Origin: Vibrio orientalis CIP 102891 = ATCC 33934
Lineage (GTDB): Bacteria > Pseudomonadota > Gammaproteobacteria > Enterobacterales > Vibrionaceae
DNA length: 64,000 nucleotides
Assembly (NCBI RefSeq): GCF_000176235.1
Contig: NZ_ACZV01000001.1
Location: 1 to 64,000 of the forward strand
Direction of reading: 5' to 3'
Shown: one piece after another, positions 39,517-49,407 of the stretch
How positions within the stretch are numbered: position 1 is the stretch's first letter
Layout of the letters: each line of letters opens with the position of its first letter
The notes under the pieces: generated by a model
The model's database searches: none
What the model was told of the DNA's origin: nothing
What the model saw: only the letters and a program-made list of their open reading frames with translations
Translations under genes and position numbers: made by a program

Positions 39517-41043
39517 ATGAAGGCGCTTCGAAACCCAGTCGCTATTGTGACATTACTTGCGTTACAAGCTTGTTCGATTTCAACACAGCCAAGTTCTCAG
39601 CCATCACCGACCGCACCTGCGGCCAGCTTAGATAAACCTGCCAGTATCACACCGCAGACTTTTATTATGCGTGGTGAGATCGTTTTAGGCCATGAGGTAC
39701 GAACCATTACGCCTTGTGGTAGCCAGCAACAGTATTGGCTCGAATTGCCCAACGACCGTTTTCAACAAGCGATGTCACTGGTTCAGCGTCCATATGAGCC
39801 TATGTATGGAGAAGTTATCGGCCACTTAGAAACTGGCCTGACCGATGGCTTTGTCGCCGACTACGCGGCGCGATTTGTGGTGGATTCCATCAACCTGATT
39901 ACCGCGGAAAATCCAAAGCGATGCCAGCAAGACACTAAACCAACTCGTGCATTTGGTACTGAACCTTTCTGGTCAATGAGCTTTGAAGGCAACCAACTTG
40001 CTTTCCAGAAAATGGGCGAAGAGAAACAACTGTTAGAGCTTAGCTCAAGCCGTATTGAGAGCGACCGCCGCCGTTACCAATTTGACCGCGGTTCGCTAGA
40101 GCTCAATCAACGTAGCTGCAGTGACGGCATGAGTGATTCACTATATGGCTGGAGTGCTACGCTGGAAATCGATGATGGGCAATATCAAGGCTGCGCTACG
40201 CTATCAAATCAAGATGGTACACAAGACTGGACGGGCTATTACCAAGCGAGTTCAACCAAGAGCAGCGATTTTTCTATCTCACTGCAACTCAAGCCCGATC
40301 ACACCGCGACCACCTCATATTCCTACAATAATGGCGAGTCCGATTCTGTTGAGCGGGGCTATTGGCAGCAACTTAACCCTGAACAAATTCAGGTAGTGAT
40401 GACCCATCATCAACAACAACCCTTGTTATCAGAACGCCTGTTCTCACGTCAAGGGGAGCAGTTAACCGCGACCAAAGAGAAAGTCGGTAATGTGATTTAT
40501 CCGATTGCTGATGGTGGCGTGACACTATTTAAAAGCGCCTCTGAGCAAGCGCAAACGAACAAGCAAGAATCGCCTAACCAAATCCCATCCTCAGCAGAAT
40601 TTAACCCTAAGGTGGATAAAGCACTGCGCAACTATTTTACCAGCACTGAAACCGATCCGACCGGTACACGCTATCGCTGGCTCAGTTACGATTTAAATGG
40701 TGATGGTAACAAGGAGCTCATCACTCAGCTTGACTGGTGTGGCTCAGGTGGTTGTACTCTGCTTATCTTTGAAAACCACCAGAACAGTTGGCGCTTTAAC
40801 AGCCGTATCACTCTGGTCAGTACACCGCTTAATCTCGGTGTTAACCGCAGTGAAGGTTGGCAAGATATGGTATTTTTCGTCAGTGGCGGCGGAGCAGTGC
40901 CTAACCAACATATTGTTAAGTTTGATGGACAACAGTACCCGCTAAACCCAAGCACCGCACCTATCGCAAGCTACGACGAGATCAGTCAGATTCAACTCTT
41001 CTCTGATGGCTTAACCCCTCATCAACAAGGTATTACTCTGTGA
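39517..41043 (+). CDS. Composite outer-membrane-type lipoprotein
   Basis: A 508-residue lipoprotein with a signal peptide and lipobox LQAC (lipidated Cys19). Domain reading, by eye: an NlpE-like C-terminal domain segment (MRGEIVLGHEVRTITPCGS, about 50-140), a COG3650/HslJ-like part starting at AFGTEPFWSMSF (about 147-350) with paired cysteines, then a domain with YDLNGDGNKELIT (about 388-400), which resembles a Ca2+-binding DxNGDG loop, and a CGSGGC motif. Function unknown; envelope sensing is a guess. Its GTGA end overlaps the tapT start, so the two are coupled. Confidence 0.75.
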   Translation: MKALRNPVAIVTLLALQACSISTQPSSQPSPTAPAASLDKPASITPQTFIMRGEIVLGHEVRTITPCGSQQQYWLELPNDRFQQAMSLVQRPYEPMYGEVIGHLETGLTDGFVADYAARFVVDSINLITAENPKRCQQDTKPTRAFGTEPFWSMSFEGNQLAFQKMGEEKQLLELSSSRIESDRRRYQFDRGSLELNQRSCSDGMSDSLYGWSATLEIDDGQYQGCATLSNQDGTQDWTGYYQASSTKSSDFSISLQLKPDHTATTSYSYNNGESDSVERGYWQQLNPEQIQVVMTHHQQQPLLSERLFSRQGEQLTATKEKVGNVIYPIADGGVTLFKSASEQAQTNKQESPNQIPSSAEFNPKVDKALRNYFTSTETDPTGTRYRWLSYDLNGDGNKELITQLDWCGSGGCTLLIFENHQNSWRFNSRITLVSTPLNLGVNRSEGWQDMVFFVSGGGAVPNQHIVKFDGQQYPLNPSTAPIASYDEISQIQLFSDGLTPHQQGITL

Positions 41044-41678
41044 CACCGTCAACCAGTGACGAGGGCACGCTAGCTGCCTGCCCTCAGTGCCAACTTCGCC
41101 ACCAATGTCTCTGTGAGCAATTACCGACTCTCACATCAGCCTGTCATCTTGCGCTGTTAATGCATGAGAATGAGCAGCAACGTGATACCAACACTGGCCA
41201 GTGGTTGCTTAAGAGCTTACCCGCATCGACCAGTGTGCATATTTGGCAACGCAAAACGCCCAGCCCAGCACTGCTCGAACTGTTGAACAATGACCAGTAC
41301 CAGCCTTACTTGTTATTTCCACATGATGAGAGCGTGCCAGTAAGCCAGGTCTCTCAGCAGGCAAACAAAGCAGCTAAAGTGCCACTGTTTATTATTCTGG
41401 ATGGAACTTGGCAGGAAGCGAAGAAGATGCTGCGCAAAAGTGCGTGGCTCGAAAACCTGCCCGTTGCGCATATCACCCCTAGCCATACTTCCAACTATCA
41501 ATTACGTCGTAATCAAGAAGATGGGCACTTGTGTACCTTAGAAGTGGGTTGCGAAGTCCTAAAGGCGCTCGGGGAAGAGCGCCAATCAGAGCAGTTGCTG
41601 AATTTCTTTGACCACTACATGCAAGCGTTTAAAGCCGACAAAAGTGGTCATGCACTCACAACTAAAACAAACGGCTAG
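41040..41678 (+). CDS. tapT: tRNA-uridine aminocarboxypropyltransferase (DTW domain)
   Basis: Adds the 3-amino-3-carboxypropyl group to uridine (acp3U47) in tRNA using SAM. It has 212 residues with the zinc-like cysteine cluster near the start (CPQCQLRHQCLC) and the DTW signature in the form LDGTWQEAKKM. Start is a GTG within the stop of the lipoprotein gene. The tail overlaps the convergent FIST gene by 17 bases. Confidence 0.9.
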   Translation: MTPSTSDEGTLAACPQCQLRHQCLCEQLPTLTSACHLALLMHENEQQRDTNTGQWLLKSLPASTSVHIWQRKTPSPALLELLNNDQYQPYLLFPHDESVPVSQVSQQANKAAKVPLFIILDGTWQEAKKMLRKSAWLENLPVAHITPSHTSNYQLRRNQEDGHLCTLEVGCEVLKALGEERQSEQLLNFFDHYMQAFKADKSGHALTTKTNG

Positions 41679-44124
41679 GCTCGGCGAGATAGAAGCCTTG
41701 CAGATAATCGACACCGAGATCTTCGGCAATTTCACACACTTCTCGGTTGTGGACGAACTCGGCCACCGTCTTCGCGTTCAAGACTTGGCATAGCTGAACC
41801 AACTGACCAGTAATCTGGCGCTGCTTAACATCGCGGTCAATGGTCTTAATCAGACTACCATCAAGCTTGATGATGTCTGGCTCAAGGCGAATAATCTCAT
41901 CAATGTTCGAGTAGCCTGAACCAAAATCATCCACCATCAGACGTACACCCATCTGTTTAAAATGACGACAGATTTCAGCCATCCGACCAAAGTCCTTAAT
42001 TTGTTCCGACTCCAATACCTCTATCCCTAAACGATAGGGGTCATTGAGCTTGGCAATCGACTCTTCTAATAAATAAAGCGTCTTATCACTGAGCATATCT
42101 TGCGGTGATAAATTAATCGAAAAAGAGTCTTGTTTATCCGCCATATAACTCAAGGTTGAAGACAACATATAACGACTTAAGCGGGTATATAGATGCGTAC
42201 CCTCGATGATAGGTAAAAAGCGTCCAGGAGAGATGATATTGCCTTCATCTTCTATTCTCACTAAACACTCTTGAGACACCTGCTGGCGAGTCTGGGCAGC
42301 AAAAATAGGCTGAGTGTAGGTAATGATATTTTTTTTGAGAATCGCCCGACTGACAACTCCCATCAAATTGATCTTGTCTTGCAGTTGTTCGGCGGTAATC
42401 GCACAATCTTTGGCGTTAAAGAAGTGGGTATTACGCTCTTTACCCATTCTTCTGGCATCGATCGATTTAAGCAGAAGCTCATCTCCGGGAATATCTGGAA
42501 AATCACTGCTGCTGGCTATACCTCCGGTAATCGAAACCGACAGGTAATCCACATCCGGAAGATCGTAAGGCTCAAAGTTAATTCTCTCGATTTGATCAGC
42601 AAAAGCCGAGAAGTCTTGTTGAATTTTATGACTTGAAACCTCAGCCGAAAATACAATTGCCCATTCCGCAGGACCGATATAGTAAAGGTTTTTCACGAAA
42701 TCATGGCCACGGCGCAGAGATAACCTCTCAACAAAATGATCGCTCAAATCTCGGATCAATTCATCCGCTACTTGATAGCCATACTTTTCGTTTACCTGAT
42801 GAAAGTTAGAGAGCTTGATGGTGATTACATGTTGATGCTGTTTAAACACTTTCAGCCGCTCTTGCAGCGCAACACGGTTATTAAGCCCGGTATGTTTATC
42901 AAGGCGGTAGCTTTCTATCAGCTTTTCGGTCTGCTTCGCGAGTTTGTCCTGCATCCCTTTCTGAGCTTGGTTAAGCTCATCAATAGAGTGGCGAATCAAG
43001 TGGAACAACGGCGAGACGGGGAATTCGTCTTGCTCATCAATCACAATCGCAGGACGCTGGCTATCTTCACTCAGCGCTAAATAAGTCATGCTGTGGTGGA
43101 GCGTTTCCTGACAATCGCCGCGGTAAAACTCGCCCATGCAGTAAGAGCCATTACTGCATTCAAGGTGCTCAAACGGTTTGGTCTCACTGACCCCTTCAAG
43201 AAACTCTAATCGGGATTCGCAATTAAAGATAAAAACCGACTCTGGGTTACTGCGCGCTAACTGAACCACATCATAACGCACTTGTTCCAATGTCAATGAA
43301 GGATGGTTATAGCAAATTCGAACTTCGTCACCGATATTGACCGGATTATCGAGTCGCATGCTGCCATCGGAATAAATCTCGCGCATGCTACTGATTTGGC
43401 CACTGCTCGCTTGAAGAGGAAAGCTATACAACTGCTCTAACGTAATCGAACGGTCTTCCGCTAGCCGCTGCTGATAAATCGCATAAGCCGACTGATAGTC
43501 TAGGGTTTTGAGTATATATCCCTGGCTACCCGTCACCCTCAATGTGCCTCCAATAGGCGTCCATTCAGAAAACGCATTGCGATGTATTGTGAGCCGCTCA
43601 CTATGTAGAGCAACAAAAACAGCAGCGTTGCGATAAGTTTGATTACCAAACAGAACCCACTCGTGATGCCCACCAACACTGGTCGCAAGCCCACCACTAA
43701 TTGGGATTTCCACCACTTGACCGAGTGCTTGGTAAAGTCCACTGGCATGAGCGGAAAAACTGATCATCGCTTTAGATGCCATGCCCAATTGAAGCTCTTC
43801 ACATAACGCTTCGACTTGAGGCTCCAAGTCGCTATTAAGCAGAGCTCGTGCGGAGGTCAGCGAAGTGTGGTCGAAACAAGAAACAACAATGAGACTACCA
43901 TTATGGTGGAGTATTCCATCACACATGGTATGGCGAGTACTGTGGCCAATAATATGGCAATGGGGGAGGTGTAATTTAAGCCGATTTGCATAGTCACACA
44001 CAACTTGTTCGGTATCGGTCGATAGTACTTGGACCAAATACGAAGCCGAATCTCTCACAGGAATACCCTGAAGAAATAACTGAAGTTGCTGACTATTTAC
44101 CACTAGTGCGGAATAGGTGCGCAT
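41662..44124 (-). CDS. FIST-GGDEF-EAL sensory protein
   Basis: An 820-residue cytoplasmic protein: FIST and FIST_C sensory domains (about 1-370), a coiled linker (about 385-415), a GGDEF domain with degenerate active site (GPAEWAIVF in place of GGDEF), and an EAL domain (about 580-815). The EAL domain reads ECLVRIE instead of EALLR but keeps the glutamates, Asn (INLSPQD), DD (VDDFGSGYSN), Lys (KLDGSLI) and Gln-Gly (LQGFYLAEP). It may be a c-di-GMP phosphodiesterase controlled by a small-molecule-sensing FIST domain. Monocistronic. Confidence 0.87.
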   Translation of the reverse strand: MRTYSALVVNSQQLQLFLQGIPVRDSASYLVQVLSTDTEQVVCDYANRLKLHLPHCHIIGHSTRHTMCDGILHHNGSLIVVSCFDHTSLTSARALLNSDLEPQVEALCEELQLGMASKAMISFSAHASGLYQALGQVVEIPISGGLATSVGGHHEWVLFGNQTYRNAAVFVALHSERLTIHRNAFSEWTPIGGTLRVTGSQGYILKTLDYQSAYAIYQQRLAEDRSITLEQLYSFPLQASSGQISSMREIYSDGSMRLDNPVNIGDEVRICYNHPSLTLEQVRYDVVQLARSNPESVFIFNCESRLEFLEGVSETKPFEHLECSNGSYCMGEFYRGDCQETLHHSMTYLALSEDSQRPAIVIDEQDEFPVSPLFHLIRHSIDELNQAQKGMQDKLAKQTEKLIESYRLDKHTGLNNRVALQERLKVFKQHQHVITIKLSNFHQVNEKYGYQVADELIRDLSDHFVERLSLRRGHDFVKNLYYIGPAEWAIVFSAEVSSHKIQQDFSAFADQIERINFEPYDLPDVDYLSVSITGGIASSSDFPDIPGDELLLKSIDARRMGKERNTHFFNAKDCAITAEQLQDKINLMGVVSRAILKKNIITYTQPIFAAQTRQQVSQECLVRIEDEGNIISPGRFLPIIEGTHLYTRLSRYMLSSTLSYMADKQDSFSINLSPQDMLSDKTLYLLEESIAKLNDPYRLGIEVLESEQIKDFGRMAEICRHFKQMGVRLMVDDFGSGYSNIDEIIRLEPDIIKLDGSLIKTIDRDVKQRQITGQLVQLCQVLNAKTVAEFVHNREVCEIAEDLGVDYLQGFYLAEPSRLF

Positions 44125-44221
44125 TCTTATAAGCCTGAGACGTGATTATTTATATAGTATTTTTTCTATACCGTAATCTATGTGCCCTGATATGAAAAGC
44201 GTTGTTTTCATGCCCCGCTAT

Positions 44222-44944
44222 TTACATCTCACTCAATAGCAACAACTGATGCAAACGGTTTACTTCTACATCTGGTAAGGTGCGGCTTTTACTACATTCA
44301 TAGATATCTTGGCCTTGGTCGTTAAACCAGCACGCCTGAAAACCACTGCGCTTGGCCCCAGCAACATCGGAGATTAAATGGTCCCCGACATGAAGGATGT
44401 TTTCGGCTGATAATGAAAGAAATGACTGAGCTTTATCAAACAATTCACGGTGAGGTTTGGCGTACCCATCTGGTCCTGCTTTTAGTACCAATGAAAAGTA
44501 AGGTGCAAGACCAATTTTCTCAACATCAACATTCCCATTCGTAATCGCGACTAGCGGTAATTGACTTGCAAGCCGCTCTAGCACCTGATGTGCTTGCAAT
44601 GGCACGGTAAAGTCACTACGCAGGCGATGTACTTGCTCTATGGCCTCATTAGCAGCTTGAGTGGCCTGAGCTGGCGCGTAACCCAGTTCCAGTAATCCAC
44701 ATTCGATCTGCTTGAAGCGCCATAAGGTGACATCATTAACTAGCCAGCTATCTTGTTGTGCTAAACGCATTTTAAGCTCATACCACCAGCCCAGCGGCTT
44801 AGTCGCTGAAACAGGGTGATGGTGATGCATCCATTGCGCCATTTGCGCCTCAACCTGACGAATGATTGGGCGGTTATCATAAAGGGTGTCATCCAGATCG
44901 AACGTCATCGCTTTAATTGGATTCAAATGGCGGTAGAATTTCAT
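44222..44944 (-). CDS. yigB: HAD-family phosphatase YigB (riboflavin precursor phosphatase)
   Basis: A 240-residue HAD hydrolase: motif [12 protein letters not shown], motif II VAITNGN, motif III around [15 protein letters not shown] and motif [20 protein letters not shown]. coli YigB dephosphorylates 5-amino-6-(phosphoribitylamino)uracil in riboflavin synthesis. Start overlaps the end of xerC by four bases, as in Enterobacteria. Confidence 0.93.
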   Translation of the reverse strand: MKFYRHLNPIKAMTFDLDDTLYDNRPIIRQVEAQMAQWMHHHHPVSATKPLGWWYELKMRLAQQDSWLVNDVTLWRFKQIECGLLELGYAPAQATQAANEAIEQVHRLRSDFTVPLQAHQVLERLASQLPLVAITNGNVDVEKIGLAPYFSLVLKAGPDGYAKPHRELFDKAQSFLSLSAENILHVGDHLISDVAGAKRSGFQACWFNDQGQDIYECSKSRTLPDVEVNRLHQLLLLSEM

Positions 44945-45873
44945 TGGTCACTGCCCTTCTTTTTCGCTCTGGGGTGAGCTTGATCGTAGACCTCAGCAAG
45001 GTGTTGGAAATCCAAGTGAGTATAGATCTGGGTGGTAGAAATATTTTCGTGGCCCAAAAGCTCTTGTACAGCACGCAAGTTATTACTCGATTCAAGCATA
45101 TGAGTCGCAAAAGAGTGACGCAGTTTATGCGGGCTAATGTGACTTGCCACCGCTTGCTTTTGTCCCCACTCCGCCATACGTTTTTGCACGTTACGGTGAG
45201 AAATACGCACACCAAGCTTGGAGACAAACAGCCCAAGCTCATCGCTATTTGCCAAACTGGGGCGAACTCTTAACCACTTACTCACCCACTCTGCAGCCAT
45301 ACCAGTAAAGGGCACTTTACGTTCTTTATCCCCTTTACCCACCACTCGTATTTCACCAGACGAAAGGCCGACATCTTTAACATTAATGCTAACCAATTCA
45401 GCTAAACGCAGCCCAGCACCATACATCAGTTCCATCATGGCGCGATCGCGTATCGCCAATGGGTCGTCTTCATTAACTTCAAGTAACTGCCCAATTTCAT
45501 CGACATCGAGATTTTTAGGCAACGGACGTTTTTTACGTGGTGCAGAGACCCCTTTAGCAGGGTTAGCGCTCATCTCACCACGTAGCATCATAAAATCAAA
45601 AAAACTGCGCAGCGAAGAAAGACGAGTCGCGAGACTGCTCGGCTTCATCCCTTCGCGCATGCCTTTACTGGCTAATTGACGCACCCAGCCCGCATCCACT
45701 TGTTGCCACTCTTTTAAACCAAGTTGAGCTAAATGACCGGCCATAGTTTCAAGTTGCTGTTTGTAATTACGCTGGGTATGCAGGCTCAGCCCCTTTTCAC
45801 TTCTCAAGTATTCATAGAAGCGTTCAAGAGGCTGCTGTAGGCCATTAGGCAGAGGTACTGCTGATTCGCTCAT
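44941..45873 (-). CDS. xerC: Site-specific tyrosine recombinase XerC
   Basis: Works with XerD at dif to resolve chromosome dimers. Catalytic residues: Arg in [10 protein letters not shown], His-x-x-Arg in [12 protein letters not shown], His in [10 protein letters not shown] and the nucleophile Tyr in IYTHLD. I chose the ATG at 45873 (MSESAVPLP), giving 310 residues and overlapping the DUF484 gene by 29 bases; the 16-codon upstream extension is not family-like. Confidence 0.96.
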   Translation of the reverse strand: MSESAVPLPNGLQQPLERFYEYLRSEKGLSLHTQRNYKQQLETMAGHLAQLGLKEWQQVDAGWVRQLASKGMREGMKPSSLATRLSSLRSFFDFMMLRGEMSANPAKGVSAPRKKRPLPKNLDVDEIGQLLEVNEDDPLAIRDRAMMELMYGAGLRLAELVSINVKDVGLSSGEIRVVGKGDKERKVPFTGMAAEWVSKWLRVRPSLANSDELGLFVSKLGVRISHRNVQKRMAEWGQKQAVASHISPHKLRHSFATHMLESSNNLRAVQELLGHENISTTQIYTHLDFQHLAEVYDQAHPRAKKKGSDQ

Positions 45874-46549
45874 TCGACTCACACTGCCAAGGAAGGGTTT
45901 CGATAAGGTGAGAAAGCACAAGGGCTAAGTGACGTAAGAACAAGGTATCCATATGCGGCTGGAAATGACCGCCATCGCTGCTCGAGAATGCCAAAATACC
46001 TTGCAGACCTTTATTATACAGCGGCAACACCACATAAGAGCCCATTTCGGGTGCTCGGGAGTTATCTCCTAGCAGCAGTTCACGGTCAACTTTGCGCATT
46101 CGGCCAAGATACGAGTCTTTACCATTAAGGTGGTTAGTTGCAAAGCGTTGATAGTTGGTTTTATCCAACGAGTAATAGCTCGACTCACTATCGACTAAGC
46201 GAACATAAGCGACTAAGCCTAAAGCCTTGGCTTTCTCTTCAATCGCTTTAATCACCGGCAGCAATGCATCTCCTCTTAAGATTTGCTCTTGCAAATCCAT
46301 AAATTCATGGAAGGTTTGATCATTGCTTTTTGCCAATGACATCAAGGTCGTGATCTCTTCTTCAAGCTCTTCGATACGTTGACGTTGACGGTTCATCTGA
46401 ACATGAACAAGAGAAACAGCGCCTTGCTCTTGCATAGGCAGTGCTAATCGATCCACCAGCTCACGGCGATGGATAAAAAAATCAGGGTTGTCACGCAGGT
46501 ATTCCGCTACGACTTCCGCCGTCAGCGCATCTGCTTCGATATGCGACAC
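45845..46549 (-). CDS. DUF484 family protein
   Basis: A 234-residue cytoplasmic protein: an N-terminal coiled coil (about 45-80, [20 protein letters not shown]) and a GAF-like domain. It is the conserved gene between dapF and xerC in gammaproteobacteria (YigA-like). Function is unknown. Located downstream of an ERIC-like repeat that separates it from dapF. Confidence 0.88.
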   Translation of the reverse strand: MSHIEADALTAEVVAEYLRDNPDFFIHRRELVDRLALPMQEQGAVSLVHVQMNRQRQRIEELEEEITTLMSLAKSNDQTFHEFMDLQEQILRGDALLPVIKAIEEKAKALGLVAYVRLVDSESSYYSLDKTNYQRFATNHLNGKDSYLGRMRKVDRELLLGDNSRAPEMGSYVVLPLYNKGLQGILAFSSSDGGHFQPHMDTLFLRHLALVLSHLIETLPWQCESNERISSTSA

Positions 46550-46570
46550 GATTGTTCCTTTTATTATTAT

Positions 46571-46714
46571 CTACCCAAAATAGTTGGGGGTTCAGCTAGG
46601 CGAAAAATCAATTCAACCCTATGAGCATAGGTGCTCTATGTGATTAGGGCGGCCGGCGTTCCGGGGAATTGATACAGTCAACGACGCTGAAGCTTCAAAT
46701 ATGCAGGGTATATT
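46571..46714. repeat. ERIC-like repeat, copy B
   Basis: Homologous to copy A at 33453, with the same core (CCTATGAGCATAGG...CTCTATGTGATTAGGG) and inverted ends CTACCC / GGGTATA. It differs by an extra GC-rich insert of about 15 bases (46650-46664, containing CCGG-CGTT-CCGG) in the middle. It ends inside the dapF stop codon. It separates dapF from the DUF484 gene in the lysA operon. Confidence 0.82.
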
Positions 46715-47543
46715 AGCAGCTTAGTTGCCCATCAAAGACATGCGTAGCCGGACCTGTCATATAAAGTGGTTTGCCCACTCCTTGCCACTGAATATTCAGC
46801 GAACCACCGGGTAGATTTACTTTGACGTTTTCGTCGAGTAGCCCTTGCACAATACCTACCGCAACTGCACCACATGCGCCGCTGCCACAAGCTTGAGTTT
46901 CACCCGCACCGCGCTCATACACACGTAAGTTAACTTCGTTGCGATTAAGCACCTGCATAAAACCGGCATTGACGCGCTCAGGGAAACGTTCGTGAGATTC
47001 AAGCAGTGGGCCGAGAGTATCGACATCTGCCGTCGCGACGTCATCGACTACCGTTACAACATGGGGGTTACCCATACTCACCGCGCCACAGAACAAGGTT
47101 TTATCTTCAGTACGTAAGATATAAGTCTTCTCAGTTTGCTTGGCTTTGAACGGAATTTTACTCGGTTCAAACTCAGGCACGCCCATGTTGACCGTGACTT
47201 GATCATCCTCTTCGATGCTCAAGACCATTTTGCCTTTCTTCGTACTGACACTGACGCTGTATTTATTGGTGAGCCCTTTCATACGCACAAAGCGGGCAAA
47301 ACAGCGAGCCCCATTACCACATTGCTCAACTTCACTGCCATCGGCATTAAATATTCGATAGTGGAAGTCAGTTTCTGGATCGTACGGAGCTTCTACCACC
47401 AGCAGTTGGTCAAAGCCGACACCAGTATGACGATCCGCCAGACGGCGGATCAGGTCAGGGGAAAAGAAAATATTTTGAGTAATACAATCAACGACCATGA
47501 AGTCATTACCCAAACCGTGCATTTTAGAAAAATGGAAATGCAT
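46713..47543 (-). CDS. dapF: Diaminopimelate epimerase
   Basis: Converts LL- to meso-diaminopimelate for peptidoglycan and lysine. The 276-residue protein has the two catalytic cysteines in CGNGARC and ACGSGACGA. It lies ten bases after lysA on the same strand; its stop codon forms the edge of ERIC copy B. Confidence 0.98.
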   Translation of the reverse strand: MHFHFSKMHGLGNDFMVVDCITQNIFFSPDLIRRLADRHTGVGFDQLLVVEAPYDPETDFHYRIFNADGSEVEQCGNGARCFARFVRMKGLTNKYSVSVSTKKGKMVLSIEEDDQVTVNMGVPEFEPSKIPFKAKQTEKTYILRTEDKTLFCGAVSMGNPHVVTVVDDVATADVDTLGPLLESHERFPERVNAGFMQVLNRNEVNLRVYERGAGETQACGSGACGAVAVGIVQGLLDENVKVNLPGGSLNIQWQGVGKPLYMTGPATHVFDGQLSC

Positions 47544-47553
47544 AAGACTTCAA

Positions 47554-48807
47554 TTACTCCGGAAGTACGTTTTCAAGCGCCCATAGGCTAGAGAGTTCTT
47601 CACGCTGACGGACTAAGTGGGCTTGCTTACCATCAACCATCACTTCCGCAGCACGAGAACGTGTATTGTAATTCGATGACATCACAAAGCCATAAGCACC
47701 TGCAGAGCGAACCGCTAGAAGATCATTTTCCTCTAGCACTAACGCACGATCTTTACCTAGGAAATCGCCCGTTTCACAGATCGGGCCAACTAAATCGTAA
47801 GCTACGGCCTCACCTTCACGAGGGATGACTGGCACAATATCTTGCCACGCTTGGTAAAGCGCTGGACGCATCAAATCATTCATTGCCGCATCAATAATGG
47901 CAAAGTTCTTATGCTCAGTGTGCTTTAAAAACTCCACTTTCGTCAGCAATACCCCAGCATTGGCAGCAATCGCACGGCCAGGCTCAAAGATCAGCTCTAA
48001 ATCTTGGTGATTCTCAAGACGGCCAAGCAGCGCTTTCGCATACTCAGAGGGTTGAGGTGGTAGCTCATCACGATAAACGACCCCTAAACCACCGCCGACA
48101 TCTAAGTGTTCTATGGTGACACCCTGCGCTTTAAGATCATCAATCAAAGCAAGCAAGCGATCAGTTGCGTCAATGAATGGTTCAATGTCTGTCAGCTGTG
48201 AACCGATGTGGCAATCAATACCGCGCACATCTAAGTTATCCAAGCTTTGTGCAAACTTGTAGACTGCTGGAGCACGGTCAAATGCGATACCAAATTTATT
48301 GTCACGTAGGCCGGTAGAAATATAAGGGTGGGTATTAGCATCAACGTCAGGATTAATACGCAGAGAAATCGGTGCTTTCACGCCGAGCTCACCCGCGACT
48401 TTATTCAAGCGCTCAAGCTCTGGTTCTGACTCAACGTTAAAACATTTGATGCCAAGTTCTAGTGCGCGTTTCATCTCAGCTTCTGTTTTACCGACACCGG
48501 AAAACACAACTTTGGCAGCGTCACCACCCGCAGCAATCACTCGCTCTAGCTCACCGCCAGAAACAATATCAAAACCAGATCCTAAACGAGCCAGTGCATT
48601 TAACACACCAAGGTTTGAGTTTGCTTTCACTGCGTAACAAACTAAATGAGGATGCTCACCAACCGATTTATCAAACGCGTTCCAATGGCGCTCTAAAGTC
48701 GCACGCGAATAGACGTAAAGTGGAGTTCCAAACTGCTGTGCTAGTTCCGTTAGTGAGACATCTTCAGCCCAAAGCTGGCCATCATCCTGATAGTTGAAGT
48801 AATCCAA
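47554..48807 (-). CDS. lysA: Diaminopimelate decarboxylase
   Basis: Last step of lysine synthesis: PLP-dependent decarboxylation of meso-diaminopimelate. It has 417 residues (E. coli 420). The PLP lysine is in YAVKANSN (about residue 60), and the phosphate-binding GGGLGV and substrate-site GPICETGDFL motifs are present. Follows lptM. Confidence 0.98.
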   Translation of the reverse strand: MDYFNYQDDGQLWAEDVSLTELAQQFGTPLYVYSRATLERHWNAFDKSVGEHPHLVCYAVKANSNLGVLNALARLGSGFDIVSGGELERVIAAGGDAAKVVFSGVGKTEAEMKRALELGIKCFNVESEPELERLNKVAGELGVKAPISLRINPDVDANTHPYISTGLRDNKFGIAFDRAPAVYKFAQSLDNLDVRGIDCHIGSQLTDIEPFIDATDRLLALIDDLKAQGVTIEHLDVGGGLGVVYRDELPPQPSEYAKALLGRLENHQDLELIFEPGRAIAANAGVLLTKVEFLKHTEHKNFAIIDAAMNDLMRPALYQAWQDIVPVIPREGEAVAYDLVGPICETGDFLGKDRALVLEENDLLAVRSAGAYGFVMSSNYNTRSRAAEVMVDGKQAHLVRQREELSSLWALENVLPE

Positions 48808-48836
48808 AATTCTTTCCCTTATATTCTGATTCTATT

Positions 48837-48956
48837 TTATTGTGAAGGTTGCTCGTTCTGCTGAGCATCTTCAGGCATGTAAAGAGGTCCAGTTTGACCA
48901 CAGCCAGCTAAGCCAAGAAGCGAAAAGATAAATAGCGCTAAGAGTGATTTTTTCAT
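48837..48956 (-). CDS. lptM: Small lipoprotein LptM (YifL)
   Basis: A 39-residue lipoprotein precursor: short signal peptide and lipobox LAGC, then the family tail GQTGPLYMPE. LptM/YifL assists LptD assembly in the outer membrane in E. coli. The ATG at 48956 (MKKSLLAL) is the right start; an open frame upstream of it extends across the cyaY promoter. First gene of lptM-lysA-dapF-DUF484-xerC-yigB, divergent from cyaY. Confidence 0.9.
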   Translation of the reverse strand: MKKSLLALFIFSLLGLAGCGQTGPLYMPEDAQQNEQPSQ

Positions 48957-49031
48957 CGGTTGTATCGTGATTATTCTGTCAATGCCCCCTATAATCGCAC
49001 CACACTCAAGAAAAGCAATAGGATAGATTGG

Positions 49032-49346
49032 ATGAACGAGACTGAATTTCATCAGTTAGTAGATGTTCAAATGCAAATCATCGAGGAAATGATTGATGAT
49101 TCAGGCGCGGACATCGACTACGAGACCTCTGGTAACGTGATGACCCTAGAGTTTGAAGACCGTAGTCAGATCATTATTAACCGCCAAGAACCAATGAAAG
49201 AAATTTGGCTGGCGTCTAAGTCAGGTGGTTTCCATTTCTCGCTGATCGATAATCAATGGACCTGCTCTAAGACTCACCTTGAGCTGATTACCATGGTTAA
49301 GCAAGAGTGTGAAAAGCATTGTGATGAAGAGATTGAGTGGGTCTAA
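49032..49346 (+). CDS. cyaY: Frataxin-like iron-sulfur regulator CyaY
   Basis: A 104-residue protein of the CyaY/frataxin family that controls the rate of Fe-S cluster assembly. The acidic ridge is present in the first helix (EMIDDSGADIDYE), as is the IIINRQEPMKEIWLASKSGG core. I chose the ATG at 49032 (MNETEFH) over an in-frame extension that would overlap lptM. Divergent from lptM as in Enterobacteria. Confidence 0.95.
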   Translation: MNETEFHQLVDVQMQIIEEMIDDSGADIDYETSGNVMTLEFEDRSQIIINRQEPMKEIWLASKSGGFHFSLIDNQWTCSKTHLELITMVKQECEKHCDEEIEWV

Positions 49347-49364
49347 CCCTCAATCAGATAGATA

Positions 49365-49398
49365 CAAAAAAAGAGCATCATCAATGCTCTTTTTTTAT
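49365..49398. terminator. Bidirectional terminator between cyaY and cyaA
   Basis: Stem AAAAGAGCAT-CATCA-ATGCTCTTTT with flanking A and T runs, between convergent genes. Confidence 0.92.
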
Positions 49399-49407
49399 AT
49401 CTCTTCG

